DNA of 64,000 bases from Tupaia tana (GCA_026018925.1 JAKSZU010000002.1:49713337-49777336); one strand, 5' to 3'. Shown: positions 44,411 through 56,640, counted from the stretch's first letter. Made by a program: numbers and translations. Notes: a model not told the origin generated them from the letters alone.

Positions 44411-45290
44411 CAAAGATGACACATCAAACAGTGGAGAATGGTGGTCTTTTCGATAAATGTGTCTATGACAAAAGTGTATGTTGAATCTCTACCTCATATC
44501 ATTCACAAAAACTCGAGATGCATTGTAGATCTAAATGTGACAAGTGAAGTAACAGAGCTTCTAGATGAAAGCTTAGGAGAATATATTCATGATCGTTGGT
44601 AGGTCGCTATTTCTTAAAATATACACAAAAAGCACTAACTAACCACAAAGGAAAAGATGGATTAAATAGACTATATTACAATTATATTTTTAGAAACATC
44701 CTTCAAAAAAATGAAATAGAAAATCACAGAGTAGGAGATGGTATTTGTGATGCATTTCCCAACAAACGAACATATTGACCAACTATGAAGAACCACTATA
44801 CATTTAGAAAAAGAACCAGAAAAAAAAACCTAATAGAAAAATGGGCAAAAAATTATACAGATACATCGCCAAAGAAAATAAATATCATAGCAGACAATAA
44901 CCATTAAAAGTTGTTCAATCTCTTTACTCATTAGGGAAATAAAATTTAAAGTAATAACAAAATTGCAGTACACACACATTAGAATGGCTAAAATTCAAAT
45001 AAAAATCTATAATACCAAGCTGGAAGAGGATGTGGAATGCCTGGAACTCTCCTGCATATCTGGTGAGAGTGACACTTGATATAACCACTCTTGGAAGCTC
45101 ATTGGTAGTATCTATTAATGCCAAACACACACATATGTTATTACCCAATGATTCCATGCTGGGCATTGATTGAACATAAATGTGTATATATAGAAAGAGC
45201 CAGTATACACAGGATAACCTTCATAGTAGCATTTTTTTCATAATAGCTAAAACCAGGAAATAACTCAAATGTTTAGTAGTAACCATTAAC

Positions 45291-45788
45291 CCTGATGTTA
45301 ACCTCTAGGTTCCTTTGATGGGCTTAGGGGTGTGAGTGTGAGCTTTGAAGCTGAATGTAAACGTGAAATTGTGCGTATATTATATATGAACAGTTTAGAA
45401 AAAGTAGATTTCTTGTTCACAGAAAGATACTTGTCTTTCAAAATTTAAGAATCCTTGACTAAGAGGCCTAGATTTCTTCAATTTTTTAAACATAACTTCC
45501 TAATTTAAGCAACTAAGCCCTAGAATATAATTTTTACATTTTCATACTATATCTAGTCTGTTGATAGCTTTCTCAAGTAGAATATTTAAAATCACATCAT
45601 TCCTTATTATAAGGAATTATCATCTAATTAAGTTCAAATGAATCATGGTAAAGCCTAAAAAATTAAGTTATAGGGAAAAAACCCCCACACAAATATGGTC
45701 TGAGAGCTGCATTTGATGTGGTGTAAAGTGGAGAGAATTCAAGGGCACTGGATGAGTGACCAAAGTGGAATACACAGCATTTCTATAC
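45291..45788. other. Intron 3, unassigned
   Basis: AT-rich, no exon or named repeat. Confidence 0.5.
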
Positions 45789-45995
45789 CAGTGGTTTTTG
45801 TTGGGTTAATTCGACCTTCCAGGGGACATTTGGCAATATCTGTAGACATTTTTGGTCACAGCCTGGAGAGGGGGTGCTACTGGAATCTAATGGGTAGAGG
45901 CCTGGAATATTGCTAAATATTCTATAATGCACTGGACAGCCCCAAACAAGTTATCCAGCCACGACGTCCAGAGGGCCACATTTGAGAAACTGGGC
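45789..45995 (+). mobile_element. hAT-Charlie element, MER20-like
   Basis: 'aggggacatttggcaatatc', 'gtagacatttttggtcaca', 'gggggtgctactggaatcta', 'gtagaggcctggaatattgc' and 'tgcactggacagcccc' in order, closing with 'tttgagaaactg'. The order matches MER20 as I know it. Confidence 0.75.
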
Positions 45996-46194
45996 CGTGC
46001 AGAGATGACAGGTCTGTGTCTGGGACACTTCTTGTGAACCACTCCAGGTCCTCTTGGCTCCACTCTCACTCCAGTGATTGCTGAAGTACTCTGACCAGCT
46101 CGGGCATGTGCACTATGAAAGTGCTTGCCTCGCTCCTGGGGCATATGTCTCTAGCTTCCTGATCTGCAGGCCTTTCTTTTCGTTGTTGTTGTTG

Positions 46195-46372
46195 TTAAAG
46201 AGTTATTTATTTAATTTTTATTTATTAATTATTATTATTTTTAATTTGACCAGAGAAAGACAGAGAAAGAGAGGGGGAGAGTGAAAAAGCAAGCCACTGG
46301 GTCCGGGACTCAAACTACAGTCAGCCATGTGGGAGTCCAGCACCTTAACCACCATGCCACTGGCCGGCCCCT
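46195..46372 (-). mobile_element. SINE-S copy
   Basis: Minus orientation from a long AT-rich tail and 'aatttgaccagagaaag' to 'ccactggccggcccc'. Confidence 0.94.
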
Positions 46373-46897
46373 TCTACAGGGGCCTTTTGGCATTTACTCA
46401 TACATGTGCAAACCAGAAATATAGGGGATTAACACAGACTATCAGTGAGAGATGACAGGAGATGAATAAATTCTTCTTTGTTTTATCCCCTGGGTGCATA
46501 GTTATGAAATGTATTTCATAAACTCCAAAGAACTACCTGTGTGGATTTGGGGGACTTCCTTATTAGTGGTCAGCTCAACTCATACTGGCTCTTCCTCCTC
46601 CTCAGCTTCATTCCCTCACTCCTACTTCTTGAAATTGCATGTTTGATAAACTACATGCATACAAGTCTTTGTCTCATATTCTGTTTTCTAGGACACTCAG
46701 CAGAAAATACCAGCTGTGTGGAAGTCCATAGTGAAAGACCAGAAGTTAATGGAAGCAAATATAAAGTTAGAATCTTATGGGCATTTATCTTTTTCCCTTT
46801 AAGGTCTGGCATAAACATATAATGAAAGAGAAAAAAGGACACCCGATTCTTGGTAGTGCAAATAAGATCACTCAGGCCATTTCAAAAACTGTCCCTT
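46373..46897. other. Intron 3, unassigned
   Basis: No exon or named repeat recognised. Confidence 0.5.
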
Positions 46898-47173
46898 GGG
46901 ACCACCAGTTAGCGTAATGGCTATGTCGCTGGACTCCCACATAGTCGACTGCGGTTCGCATCCCGGACCTGATGGCTTAAAACTCACGCCGGGTGCGTGT
47001 GCGTGCGTGCCCAAGATCCCGAGAGGAGAACAGAGGAGAAGGGATTGCGGTGTGGCCATCCCTTCTTGGGGGTGATTTCTCGCTTTCTGTCTCTCTCTCT
47101 CTCTGTCTGTCTCGCGAGTGTACGCACCCTATAGCAAAAAAGAAAAACCTCTCCAAAAAAAACCAAAAAACAA
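46898..47173 (+). mobile_element. tRNA-derived SINE-L copy
   Basis: Near-consensus copy with tail 'aaaaaaaccaaaaaac'. Duplication aaaaactgtccct at about 46884-46896 and 47173. Confidence 0.95.
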
Positions 47174-47177
47174 AAAA

Positions 47178-47310
47178 CTGTCCCTCCCTCCCTCCCTTCC
47201 TCCATTCCTTCCTCTCTCCCTCCCTTTCTTCCCTCCTTTCTTCCTTCCTCTTTATCTCTCTTCCTTTGCTTGCTTGCTTTCTTTTCTTTCTTACTTTTGT
47301 TTCTCTTCTT
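47178..47310 (+). repeat. Pyrimidine-rich (TCCC/TTCC) microsatellite
   Basis: Long CT-only tract with CCCT, TTCC and TTGC units. Frames through it are Pro/Ser/Leu low complexity, not genes. Confidence 0.93.
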
Positions 47311-47314
47311 GTTA

Positions 47315-47500
47315 GAGGACATGTATGCTCACCAGAGAAAGAGGGGAGAGAAGATAGTACCACCTCATCAGGAATGGATGCCAAAACCCCTTCTCCTCCA
47401 TCTCTCCCTCCTTTTGGGATTTTGGGCACACAAGAACATGAGCCCAGCTTGTTTCTTAAGCCATCAGGGCTGGGGTTCAAACCACCAGGTACATGAAGGT
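47315..47500 (-). mobile_element. SINE-O copy, truncated
   Basis: Minus orientation: 'tatgctcaccagagaaag', 'tttgggattttgggcac', 'cttgtttcttaagccatc' and 'gggttcaaaccacc'. The head end is missing. Confidence 0.7.
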
Positions 47501-47699
47501 ATTTCCAGACATAGAATTTGCTAAGCTTCTGTGATAGGTGTAAAGTGCAAGGGCAATAGTGGGGACCATAAAGAGGAGAAAAAGAGAAGAAATTAAGTTA
47601 AGGATTTAAAATAAAAAAGAAAGAAGAAGAATGTCTTCTACCTGCACTTTAAATGGATAGTACTATTTTGAGAGGTTTAAAATTCTAGAACTTTTAAAA

Positions 47700-47873
47700 A
47701 TTATTATTCTATATAACTTTATTTATTTATCTATTTTATTTTGACCAGAAAAGGACAGAGTGAGAGTAAAAGAGAGAGAGAAAGTGAGAAAGCAAGCCAC
47801 CAGGTCCAGATTCAAACCACGGTTGGCCATGTGGGAGTCCAACACCCTTAGCCACCACGCCACCTGCTGGCTC
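47700..47873 (-). mobile_element. SINE-S copy
   Basis: Minus orientation; duplication aaattctagaactttt at about 47680-47695, with aaattctagaacttta at 47874 onward. Confidence 0.95.
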
Positions 47874-47924
47874 AAATTCTAGAACTTTAAAAAAATGGAC
47901 TTAGAAGATCAGTTTAGTTAAATG

Positions 47925-48030
47925 GCTTCTTTTACAGATGAGGAAAATGAAGTCTGGAGAGGCTGAATGGCCTTCTCCAGGTTACTCAGTTGCATTAATG
48001 GCAGAACCAAGATGGAACTCACTTTTGAAG
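47925..48030 (-). mobile_element. MIR fossil
   Basis: 'tttacagatgaggaaaatga', 'ggttactcagttgcatt', 'ggcagaaccaagatgg' are the complement of the MIR core. Confidence 0.75.
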
Positions 48031-48975
48031 TGGAAATAGCATCTAACCGTAGGTTCTAAATTGCATACTCCTGTGATTTCTGAGGTGACCTGCCACTTTT
48101 CTTGGCATTATCTGAACTCTTTGTGGGGTTATAACCTAACTAGAATGATGCTCTCAGAATACCCTGCCCTGGGTCACCAAGAAGCTAAGAAACTAAGAGG
48201 AAATAGAGGAAATGTCAGTTCTGCCCTCCCTTGCTTGTTAGAGAGGGACTGTGTTTCTGGAATTTCTTGTTATTCTAGGGACATTCCCAATGCTGACTTC
48301 TCAAAGTTCCTGTTATATTGAGAAGTCTTAGTTCGTGGACTTGGCCAAGGAGAGTGGAAATAATGATCCCATTCTGTTCTGGGGCTTTTCACTGTGTTTT
48401 CCTCTAAGGCAACTTTGTTCTGAGTGATTACCAAAGAGGTGCCCTGGCTACCTCTCCCCAGTCCCCTCTGAGTACCCAACCACCCAAGGTGTGTCTCGTA
48501 AGAATTCTGCTTTTACTCATTCTTATGCCAAGGCCCTGGGTCAAACGTTCCATCCTAGTGGTCAAGACAGACATGTTTCATGTCTGACCTACCTCACAAT
48601 CTGGTGGCGAGACAGACATTGGGGAGTGGGGGCGGGGAAGAAGCAAACAAACAAGAAATCTCAATCAGATCTGAGGATTTTCAAGTCCAGAGTGCTGAAG
48701 AATCTGATGGGGCAGGTTGAGGTAGGCTTCCTATGATGAGGTATAAGATAATATACAAAGGGCTGAATTGCTCAGTAGGACCACATTAGTCAAAGATTTG
48801 GAGGTCACAAGTGAGAAAGCAGCAGATGTAAAGACTTGAAGTACAGGAGGAATCTTAAGGAAGTAAAAGAAGCCAGAGCCCAGAAAGTTGACAGGCCAAG
48901 GGGCCACCTATCAAGGGAGTGGTGTAGCCCAAGCTGAAGAGGGCGGTAGATTCCACTGCACCTACTACTGTGGGT
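48031..48975. other. Intron 3, unassigned
   Basis: No exon or named repeat recognised. Confidence 0.5.
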
Positions 48976-48979
48976 AAGA

Positions 48980-49710
48980 TGTGGTGAAAAGGGAACTCTC
49001 CTACGGTGTTGGTGAGAATGTAAATTGGTCCAACCACTGTGAAGAATAATATGGAGGTTTCTCAAAGACCTTCAAATAGAACTTCCATATGATCTAGCAA
49101 TCCCACTCCTGAGTATCTGCCCAAAAGACTGGAGAATGCTCAGTCAGAAAAGTACCTGCACATCTATATTTATTGTGGCATTATTCACGATTGCTAAGAC
49201 ATGGGATCAACCCAAATGTCTACAAACAGATGAATTGATTGAGAAAGTGTGGCACATATACTCCATGGAATGCTATTCAGTCATTAAAAAAAAAACAACA
49301 AGACAGTGGTATTTGATAGAAAGTGGATGAATATGGAAGATTTATTGCTGAGTGAAGCAACTCAGGCTATGAAACAGAGACATTGTATATCTCCACTTAA
49401 TATAAACTGACTGTCCACACTCTATGGTAGAGAGAAAGACTGGAGGACATAAAAGCATTGAAAATTGTTATGGACACTAGGGACAAAGTGGTAGGAGAGT
49501 GGGAGAGGGGAAGAGTGTAGGAAAGGAAATTTTAGGGAAAAAATAGAGGTAAGACGTTCGTGGGACACAGATATGGCTTATTACCTGTTGATGATGACAT
49601 GTGTAGTATTCTCAACTGGGCTGGACTGAGGTGTATATCATGGTGGGTAAAGTCCCTTTACAATTTAAATGATGTATAATGATTAAATGTATAAATAATA
49701 ATAATAAAGA
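48980..49710 (+). mobile_element. L1 LINE 3' end (ORF2 tail and 3' UTR), 5'-truncated
   Basis: ORF2 tail blocks: 'aatgtaaattggtccaacca', 'agcaatcccactcctgagt', 'acccaaatgtctacaaacag', 'ccatggaatgctattcagtc'. A 3' UTR follows and ends in an AATAAT-rich tail near 49708. The ORF2 remnant is broken. It is less diverged than the 41-45 kb fragment, so it is younger. Confidence 0.88.
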
Positions 49711-49809
49711 AATAGGAAAGAATGAAGTGAATGGGCGAGAGTTAGGAGGCCACTTGTAGAATGGGCAAGAGGTGGTTCCACTGGGATGGAGAGCAATAGC
49801 CTTCATGAA

Positions 49810-49885
49810 GACAAGGTACTTAGACCAGCACCTGGCACATAACTAGTCTTGGTAAGTATTTATCAAATAAATGGATGAATGAGTG
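49810..49885 (+). mobile_element. MIR or L2 3' fragment
   Basis: 'agcacctggcacataactag' followed by 'aataaatggatgaatgag', the usual end of MIR/L2 elements. Confidence 0.55.
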
Positions 49886-51366
49886 TTATATTATTGAGGT
49901 GATTTATTATTTAGTGGTAAGAATATTTAGGAAGATTTGGTGATTAATCAGGATGGGGGAAGTGAGAAGGAGGGAGGAGGCAAGAAAGATGCCAGATTTC
50001 TGCATCAGGTAGCTGGGTAGGGGGTTGGGCCAGGTCCAGAGATGGGAAACACAGTGAAGGGGGCTGGTTATGGAGAAAGGCGTGCTTGGGACATAAGTTG
50101 CTAAGATGTCTAGGAGGCAATGGAGATAGTAGCTCATAAGTGATAACTGGGTTGATTGGGAAACCATCTTATGGATAGTAAGTGGGGTCAATAAAATACA
50201 TAGATGGCATGGCTGAAGGGGAGTGTGTGGAGAGAAGAGAGAATTTCTAGCTGGTGTTGCCCTCTACCTTTCCCACAGCGGGGTTATTTTGGTATGACAT
50301 GTCTCATCACATTCCAGAATAGGGATTGACATAAAGCCCCTTCAGAGAGTTCCTCAACCCTTCATTAACCTACAAAATTTAAATAAATATTTCACGGTGG
50401 GAAAGATGAAAAAGGAAGTAAGTTAGCTTGTTGACAACATTCCAGCAAGTTCATCTTGGTTGTTTTAACACATTCAGTGGAGTGAAATTCTTTCTATTGA
50501 ACTTGCCTTTCCAAGTGACTATAGTTCAGGGCATTGAGGGAAGAAGAAGGGCTGAGGAAGAGAGAAGAGGAAGAGAGAAGTTGTGCTATGTGAATACCTT
50601 GTCCCTCCCAGGAGTTCCTATGACCCCCAGGCTCTAGCCTGTCAATTCGCCTTCCCTAGGAGGTGGCCCCAGCGTTGAATACTGCTTGGGAGGACTACCT
50701 ATAAGCTAAGAGGTGGAACCTGGCCTGATAATCAGTCATGGTAGGGCTGTATATGCATCCCTTTCATGGGAGTGCTTATACTCTATGGTCACTGAGAACC
50801 TCTGGCCCCTGTGACCTCCTGGTGGGAGGAGCCTGGTAGGGATAGCACCCTGGGAGCAGGTGAGGACCTTAGCCATTTTCTACTGCACATGGATATTTTA
50901 CCCTGGCAGCCATGGAAAGCCTCTCAAGGACTTGGCTCACGTCTGTTTTGTTTGCCAGTGTATTTCCAGCCCCTGGCACAATGCCTGGCACAAAGTTGAG
51001 TAAATAGGTGAATCCTTTGTCTTTCTTGGGGATATTTGTCAACCACTGTGGGCCTATTAAGTGTAACTAATGGGACAGCCAGATTTCAAAGGGGAAATGA
51101 CCCTTTCAGGTAAAGAGCAGGTTAGGGGAATGCCTTTCTTGCTTTGAGGCCCTGTATGAAGTAGCTGGATCCTGTAGTCCTATTGTGTCTTAATATGCTG
51201 CCATTTGTATTTCTTGGGAGATGGCGCCTCTCTAGGCAGCCGGAGACTTGGAATTATTCTCCAGCAGTGATGAATTTGTTGGAGCACATATTCTACTTGA
51301 CTCCCTTTCTCTAATCATGTTCATTTGTGGACCCAATGCTGAATGGACTGTAGTCATATTGGAGTG
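49886..51366. other. Intron 3, mostly unassigned
   Basis: An L2-like end is at about 50945-51015 (agcccctggcacaatgcctg). No exon recognised. Confidence 0.5.
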
Positions 51367-51382
51367 AGAAGTCCAGGAGAGA

Positions 51383-51657
51383 GACCAGCAGTTAGCGTAA
51401 TGACTATGTCGCTGGACTCCCACGTAGTCGACTGCGGTTCGTGTCCCGGACCCGGTGGCTTAAAACTCACACCGGGCGCGCGTGTGTGTGTGCCCAAGAT
51501 CCCGAGAGGAGAATGGAGGAGAAGGGATTGTGGTGTGGCCATCCCCCCCTGGGGTTGATTTCTCGCTTTCTGTCTCTCTGTCTCTCTCTGTCTGGCGAGC
51601 GCATGTGCCCTATAGCGAAAACCTCTCCAAAAAAAAAAAAAAGAAAGAAAGAAAAAA
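51383..51657 (+). mobile_element. tRNA-derived SINE-L copy
   Basis: Near-consensus copy with an A14 run and 'gaaagaaagaaa' tail. Duplication agaagtccaggagaga at 51367-51382 and about 51658-51673. Confidence 0.96.
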
Positions 51658-51674
51658 AGAAGTCCAGGAGAGAG

Positions 51675-52339
51675 CAAGCCATGATCACAGGGCATGTTAG
51701 ATTAGTTAGATTAGTCAGAGGGTCAGATCCAGGGCTCAGGGAAGGGGACAAGATTTCACCTGGTGGGCACCTAGTGAACATACATTATTGTCTGTTAAGA
51801 GCAGTATTTCTTTTTCTCGTATCATAGAGGTCTGCCTTTTTTTTCCTGTAGGACTTTATAGGAAAAGCACTTCCTTCCCTGTATGTCATGCATGTTGCAG
51901 ACACCATGGGACTTTGTGGACCATGGGTGTCTTTGGTCAGTCTGGTGGTGTCTGAGGTCCTGTAGGTGCTAGTCAGTGTGCCCAGCACTGGCCACATGGC
52001 AGAGGCCTTGTCTTTCTGCCCAGTGTGGATAAAGAAGGCTCCTGAGAAGAGAAATTTTCTGATAATGAATGGCCCACGTGGAAAGGCTTATGCCCCAGTG
52101 CTGATGAGGAGCAGTGGAGCGGCACATCCTGAAGAGACTTCCTCAGAAGTCCAGTCTGTGGAATTTTTTGTGAAAAGACATGTATGTGCCCGGTCAGATT
52201 TATGAAATATGGTGCTCAATCTTACTCTTGAAAAATTTTTCATTGTAATTGGTGGAACCAAAATGTCCTGCAGTAAGACATCTATTTAGCTTTGTTTAGC
52301 CTGGTGTTTTCTATACACATGTAACCCTGGAAGTCTCTT
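51675..52339. other. Intron 3, unassigned
   Basis: A 79-codon frame at 51966-52205 has no recognisable domain, and I do not call it a gene. Confidence 0.5.
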
Positions 52340-52600
52340 TTTCTTTTTCTTTTCTTTTTTTTTTTTTTGGAGAGAGATTTTTGCTATAGGGCTCATGTAC
52401 TTGCCAGAGAAACAGAGAGAGACAGAAAGCAAGAAATCATCGCCCCTCCCCCACCCCAGAGGAGATTACCACACTGCAGTCTCTTCTCCTCCATTCCCCT
52501 CTCAGAATTTTGGGCATGCACGCACACACACTCGGTGTGTTTCAAGCCACTGGGTCGGCCATGTGAGAGTCCAGTGTCTAACCACCACATTACCTGCTAT
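52340..52600 (-). mobile_element. tRNA-derived SINE-L copy, diverged
   Basis: Minus orientation from a T/C tract and 'gagatttttgctatag' to 'ccaccacattacctgc'. About 20 bp around the B box are missing (actgggtcggccatgtgag). Confidence 0.88.
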
Positions 52601-53143
52601 TCTCATGGAAGTGTTTTTCTAAAATACCTCCCAGATAAGTACTTTATGTTTTCCTTACTCTAAAGTTTTCTACCTTTTCCCTTTCCTATTCCAGTTTCAT
52701 AGGGTAAGTGCATAGGAAAGATGTACTCTCTCCAGCAGATTCTGACAGGTGGAGGTGAGATAGTCAGAGAGACAAGGAGAAGCTGCTTCTAGGCAAATCT
52801 GCAATTATGGGGAGATATTTAAATTAGTATGACTTAGGAGTGCCATGTTAAAGAATCCAGATTCAGTACATGTCAGGAGAGTAACTATTTTGTGACTTTA
52901 GAATTCTTTGTGGGTCCTTCCTTTTATTCTTCTTCTTTCTTTGAGTGCTGTGACAGTATATGAGGGAGAGACACTGGATATAAAAGCAACTCTGTTTTGT
53001 TTGAATTTGACTCCAGAGTGAATTTCTCCAAAGAACTCTTTGGACATTTCCCTGTCTGCTTGGACACAAGAAAATGAACTCTCTGAAACTCAAATCATTT
53101 CTGGCACTGGTACATTAGTACATGTTGGTATTGTTTTACCTTT
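52601..53143. other. Intron 3, unassigned
   Basis: No exon or named repeat recognised. Confidence 0.5.
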
Positions 53144-53187
53144 TTTTTTTTTTTTAAGAGGGTTTTGCCTTAGGGCATGTGCATTTG

Positions 53188-53238
<51 letters not shown>

Positions 53239-53431
53239 AGGAAAGTGAGGAATCATCCCCCCACTCCAGCGGGGATGGCCACACTGCAATCCCTTTTCCA
53301 TTCTCCTCCCTGGATCTTGAGCACACATGCACACACGCCCAGTGTGATTTTCTAGCCACCAGGTCTGGACGCAACGTGCTGGCAGCCATGTGGGAGTCCA
53401 GTGATATAACTGCTATGTCATCTGCTGGTCC
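53144..53431 (-). mobile_element. tRNA-derived SINE-L copy with an expanded GA run
   Basis: Minus copy; (GA)n at about 53190-53236. Duplication gtattgttttac at about 53127 and 53433. Confidence 0.94.
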
Positions 53432-53689
53432 CAGTATTGTTTTACTTTTGCTCTTGAACTTCTCCCCTTTGTTTCATTTCCTGCCATTCTATAGGTTTAG
53501 GATTTCACCCCCTTCTCTCTGCATGCATTGATTCATCTGCTTATTTATTTATTCGTTATTATGATAATAATAACAACGTGAGCACTGCTTGTGCTGGACA
53601 CTGAACGTGCAAGGGTGAGCGTGACATGGACATGGCTCTCCTGGTGCTTACTGAGACTTCGAGATGAGAACTAGATTTTAGTCTCTCCA

Positions 53690-54190
53690 AATTCTGCTCC
53701 ATCCTGCTGAGTAACGCTTCTCAACACGTCTCTGACCCTGTGTCCCACTGAGAAATATTTGGGAGCTGCTTAATACCTGTGGGATAAAGATGAGCCTCCT
53801 CCCATGGAGAAACGGCACTCAAGAAACTCCTTGTTCAGGTCCCACTGGCCCCAGGCTTATCTCCTACTTTTTCTTTTAGACAATCTGGGCCAACCGGATG
53901 ACTTCAGGACTCTTGCCCATGCCAAGGCCGTCTGCCATTCTTGACTCCTCTGGTTCCTCTGTCCTTTCTCTTCTCTGGAACTTTCTCCTCCTCCAAATCT
54001 TTGATGACCCAACTCAAGTGCTGCGTGCTCTCAGCACTAACATTGCCCCGAACCTCCCTTTCACTGCATTCTGCCAGTCACGTGGTGAGCCATACACCTT
54101 TCGTCTTTTCTCTCGCAAGCAGGGCCATGTCCTATTCAACTTAGTATTCTTGACCAATTCCCTAGCACAGGGACCTGCATGTACATGTTT
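53690..54190 (+). mobile_element. Possible L2 LINE fragment
   Basis: Words such as 'ggaactttctcctcctccaa', 'gatgacccaactcaagtgc' and 'cttgaccaattccctagcac' resemble diverged L2 3' sequence. The longest frame (143 codons) has no other family likeness. Confidence 0.4.
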
Positions 54191-54234
54191 AATTCTTTCT
54201 GGAATCCCATCTCTACTCCCCTCTCTATCTAACA

Positions 54235-54565
54235 CACGTTTAGTCATACTTTGGTATCTGAGGGGGGTTGTTTCCAAGACCCCAGCAGATACCAAATTCA
54301 CAGACACTCTAGTCTCTTCTATAAAATAGTATAGCATTTGCATATAACTTATGCAACGGTACACTTTTAATCATCTCTTGGTTACTTATAAGTAATCTTG
54401 GCACCAGATATAAATGAAAAGAAAACTATGCAGATAAGCTTCATCAGCGTCTCTGGTTTAGGGAGCTGTCCCTTCCCACATCTCATAACAGTTGGTGTTG
54501 CCTGGCTGTATTGTAGCTGGTTGACTCTGGATGTGGAACCCACGTATATGGAGGGTTAACTGTGC
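54235..54565 (-). mobile_element. Tigger/MER2-type DNA transposon fossil
   Basis: 'gtatctgaggggggttgtt', 'agaccccagcagataccaa', 'agtatagcatttgcatataa', 'atcatctcttggttacttat' and 'acgtatatggagggttaact' match the order of MER2 (pogo/Tigger group) on the minus strand, including both ends. Confidence 0.75.
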
Positions 54566-55756
54566 ACATAATTAAAAATTGGCTATAAAGTTCCATAATT
54601 GGCTAGAAACGCGCCATCAGAAAGTCAAAATTAATTGCAAGCTCTATCATTTTTCTGTAACATGTGCCCACTCTTTTTACTTTCTGGAACCAAATGATAG
54701 GTATGGAGATTTATATCTTATTTTAGGGTTAAGTACTACTCTACTTAGAGGGATGTGGACTATTTAAACTCTAGAAATTACTTCAAATCTATTTTCAAAA
54801 GAAAACAAGGAATAATTTTAGGAACTACAAAGACTCACCGAGTTGTACGAACCTCTATCATTTAATTGCATCTATCATTTTAATGAGAAACAAGTATAAT
54901 GAAATTTTATTAGTTCTGATTCCACTATTTGAGAATTTTTTGATAGTGCAGTTACCAAGGCGGCAGACATTTTTAGGTGTTATTCCTAAAACTTTTTAAA
55001 AGAACCAAACTTCTCAGGCACTTAGGAAGATCTGCCCGTGTGTGGATAGTTAATGTAATAATTACAAAGAAGTCCCTTCTATTAATTACAGAATATCTGG
55101 CAGTGCAGTGATATATTTGGCAACATCTTGTCAACTATTAATTCAAGTTGAGTAATCTTTTAAAAGAATAAGTGTGAGGCTTTTTATTAATTCTAATGGC
55201 TTTACTCTTAAATAACCCGAGTTAGTGAAATTTAACCAAGTACTGGGTTGTTCTTTGTATTCAAGGAGAGTGGCTCTACAGATGTCATCTGTGGGAGGAG
55301 ATGTGATTGAAGAGCCTGGTGCCTGGTTACCAGGCCTCTCAGATTGCATACAGCTGACACCTACCCTTTCCTGGGGGTTCTAATTGCCAGTAAGTCTAAG
55401 GCAGACTCTTCACATACCACATGGCCGTATCTTCTCTCATTTGATCTCACCACCACTATAGTTAGGTAGGCATTACTGTCCCTTGAGTGACTTTGCCACG
55501 TCATACAGATGTGGCCATGTTAATACTTTCACCCATGTCCTTCGTCTCCATTTCTCTGTCCTCCACCACACTTCCGTTTAAATAGGAACCACTTAGGGTT
55601 GCAAAGAAAAGTGCCTCTATTGCCTCATTTGCTTAAATAAAAGTCTCTCCCTTGAGACTGTCAGGAGTGTATGTGGCGGTTGCTTTTCTTTTTTAGCACT
55701 TTCTAGCTGTATGCCTTTCCTTCCCAGCTCCTTCAGTGGCTTTTATTAATTTAAAA
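54566..55756. other. Intron 3, unassigned
   Basis: No exon recognised. A TAAT/ATTA-rich stretch, a homeodomain-like composition, lies at about 55050-55150. A weak MIR-like stretch is near 55440-55500. Confidence 0.45.
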
Positions 55757-55952
55757 GGCACTCTGAAGGCACAGCCTGGTGGTGCGTTCAGTAGCAGGTT
55801 GAACTGTGGTGCTGGAAAACCACGTGGCCTACACGGAAGCACGCTGGGGGTGAGTGCATGTGCCAGGATCCTGAGGAGTTGGAGGGCCAAGGGAAGGGGA
55901 CCATGGCATCTCTCTCTTTTACATGTGCTCTCTATCAAGAATAAATAAACAC
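55757..55952 (+). mobile_element. SINE-G copy
   Basis: 'cacagcctggtggtgcgttc', 'ccaggatcctgaggagttgg', a CT block, 'tgtgctctctatcaag' and an AATAAATAAA tail. Duplication cactctgaa at about 55760 and 55950, so the left border is approximate. Confidence 0.6.
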
Positions 55953-56336
55953 TCTGAAAATATACATGACATGGTGTTATGTGTGATGAGACAGCATGTT
56001 TTTCTGCCTTCATTTGGCTGCCCTCAGCTTGCTCTAACTGGACGCCCAAGACTAGACATTCATGAGGTGGTGGCTGGAGGCTTCCTGTACCCTGGCCTCT
56101 TTCATCTCTGCCCCTCCACCTTTCTATTGGAACCTTGTCCTCAGCCCTTCCCCGTATGCCCTGTGAAAACTTGTTCTTTAGGAAGAATCACTCATTCTAA
56201 AGCATAAATTATTATTTACAAATATGTATTGAGCCTTCTTGCTTTCAGGGAATGAATTTTAATGGGATATATGGTACATTTAGCCAAATAAATGACCCTC
56301 TAATGGTAGCATTTAATCTTAGTCAGCAGTTGAGGA

Positions 56337-56347
<11 letters not shown>

Positions 56348-56376
<29 letters not shown>
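56348..56376 (+). repeat. GT microsatellite
   Basis: A (TA)n start leads into about 13 GT units. Confidence 0.93.
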
Positions 56377-56378
<2 letters not shown>

Positions 56379-56379
<1 letters not shown>

Positions 56380-56612
56380 GAAGCTCACCAGAGAGAGAGA
56401 GGAAGAGAGTAAGAGAAAGGACCCCCAATGGGGCATGGTTCCTTCATGATCCTTTCCCCTCCATTCTCCATCCTGTCAGGATTTTGGGCATACATGCAAA
56501 CATGCCTGGCTTGTTTTTCAAGCTACTGGGCTGGGATCTGAACCATGGTTGGCCATGTGGGATCCAGCTCCCTATACAATGCTTAACTCTTATGCTACAG
56601 GGTTGGCCCAAG
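56379..56612 (-). mobile_element. SINE-O copy
   Basis: Minus orientation: GA block, 'atcctgtcaggattttggg', 'caagctactgggctggga', 'gggatccagctccc' and 'acagggttggccc'. Confidence 0.75.
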
Positions 56613-56640
56613 AGATTATTTTTTGAAATTAAGATATTCT

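Larger units (their letters stand above)
41230..45290 (+). mobile_element. L1 LINE fossil, ORF2 region, interrupted
   Basis: Scattered blocks follow the L1 ORF2 order: 'gacttcaacagtaaattcta' near 41330/41480, 'ctcattctgtgatcccagc', 'tattcaatttttgttttgga' at 42892, 'aatagcatcaaacccatcaa' at 43632, 'agacaatcttgaagcaaa' near 43892, and 'agaatggctaaaattcaaa' at 44981. All frames are broken by stops and gaps, so it is dead. Several SINEs, a SINE-G and an LTR are inserted in it. It belongs to an old L1 group. Confidence 0.8.

Noticed and set aside
46977..47496. Two overlapping 167-codon frames on opposite strands
   Set aside because: They cover a SINE-L, a pyrimidine microsatellite and a SINE-O.
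48980..49330. A live L1 ORF2 end
   Set aside because: The frame is 5'-truncated and carries stops; only the tail of ORF2 is recognisable.
53898..54329. A 143-codon frame on the + strand
   Set aside because: It has no recognisable domain, lies in L2-like and MER2-like sequence, and lacks splice or promoter evidence.
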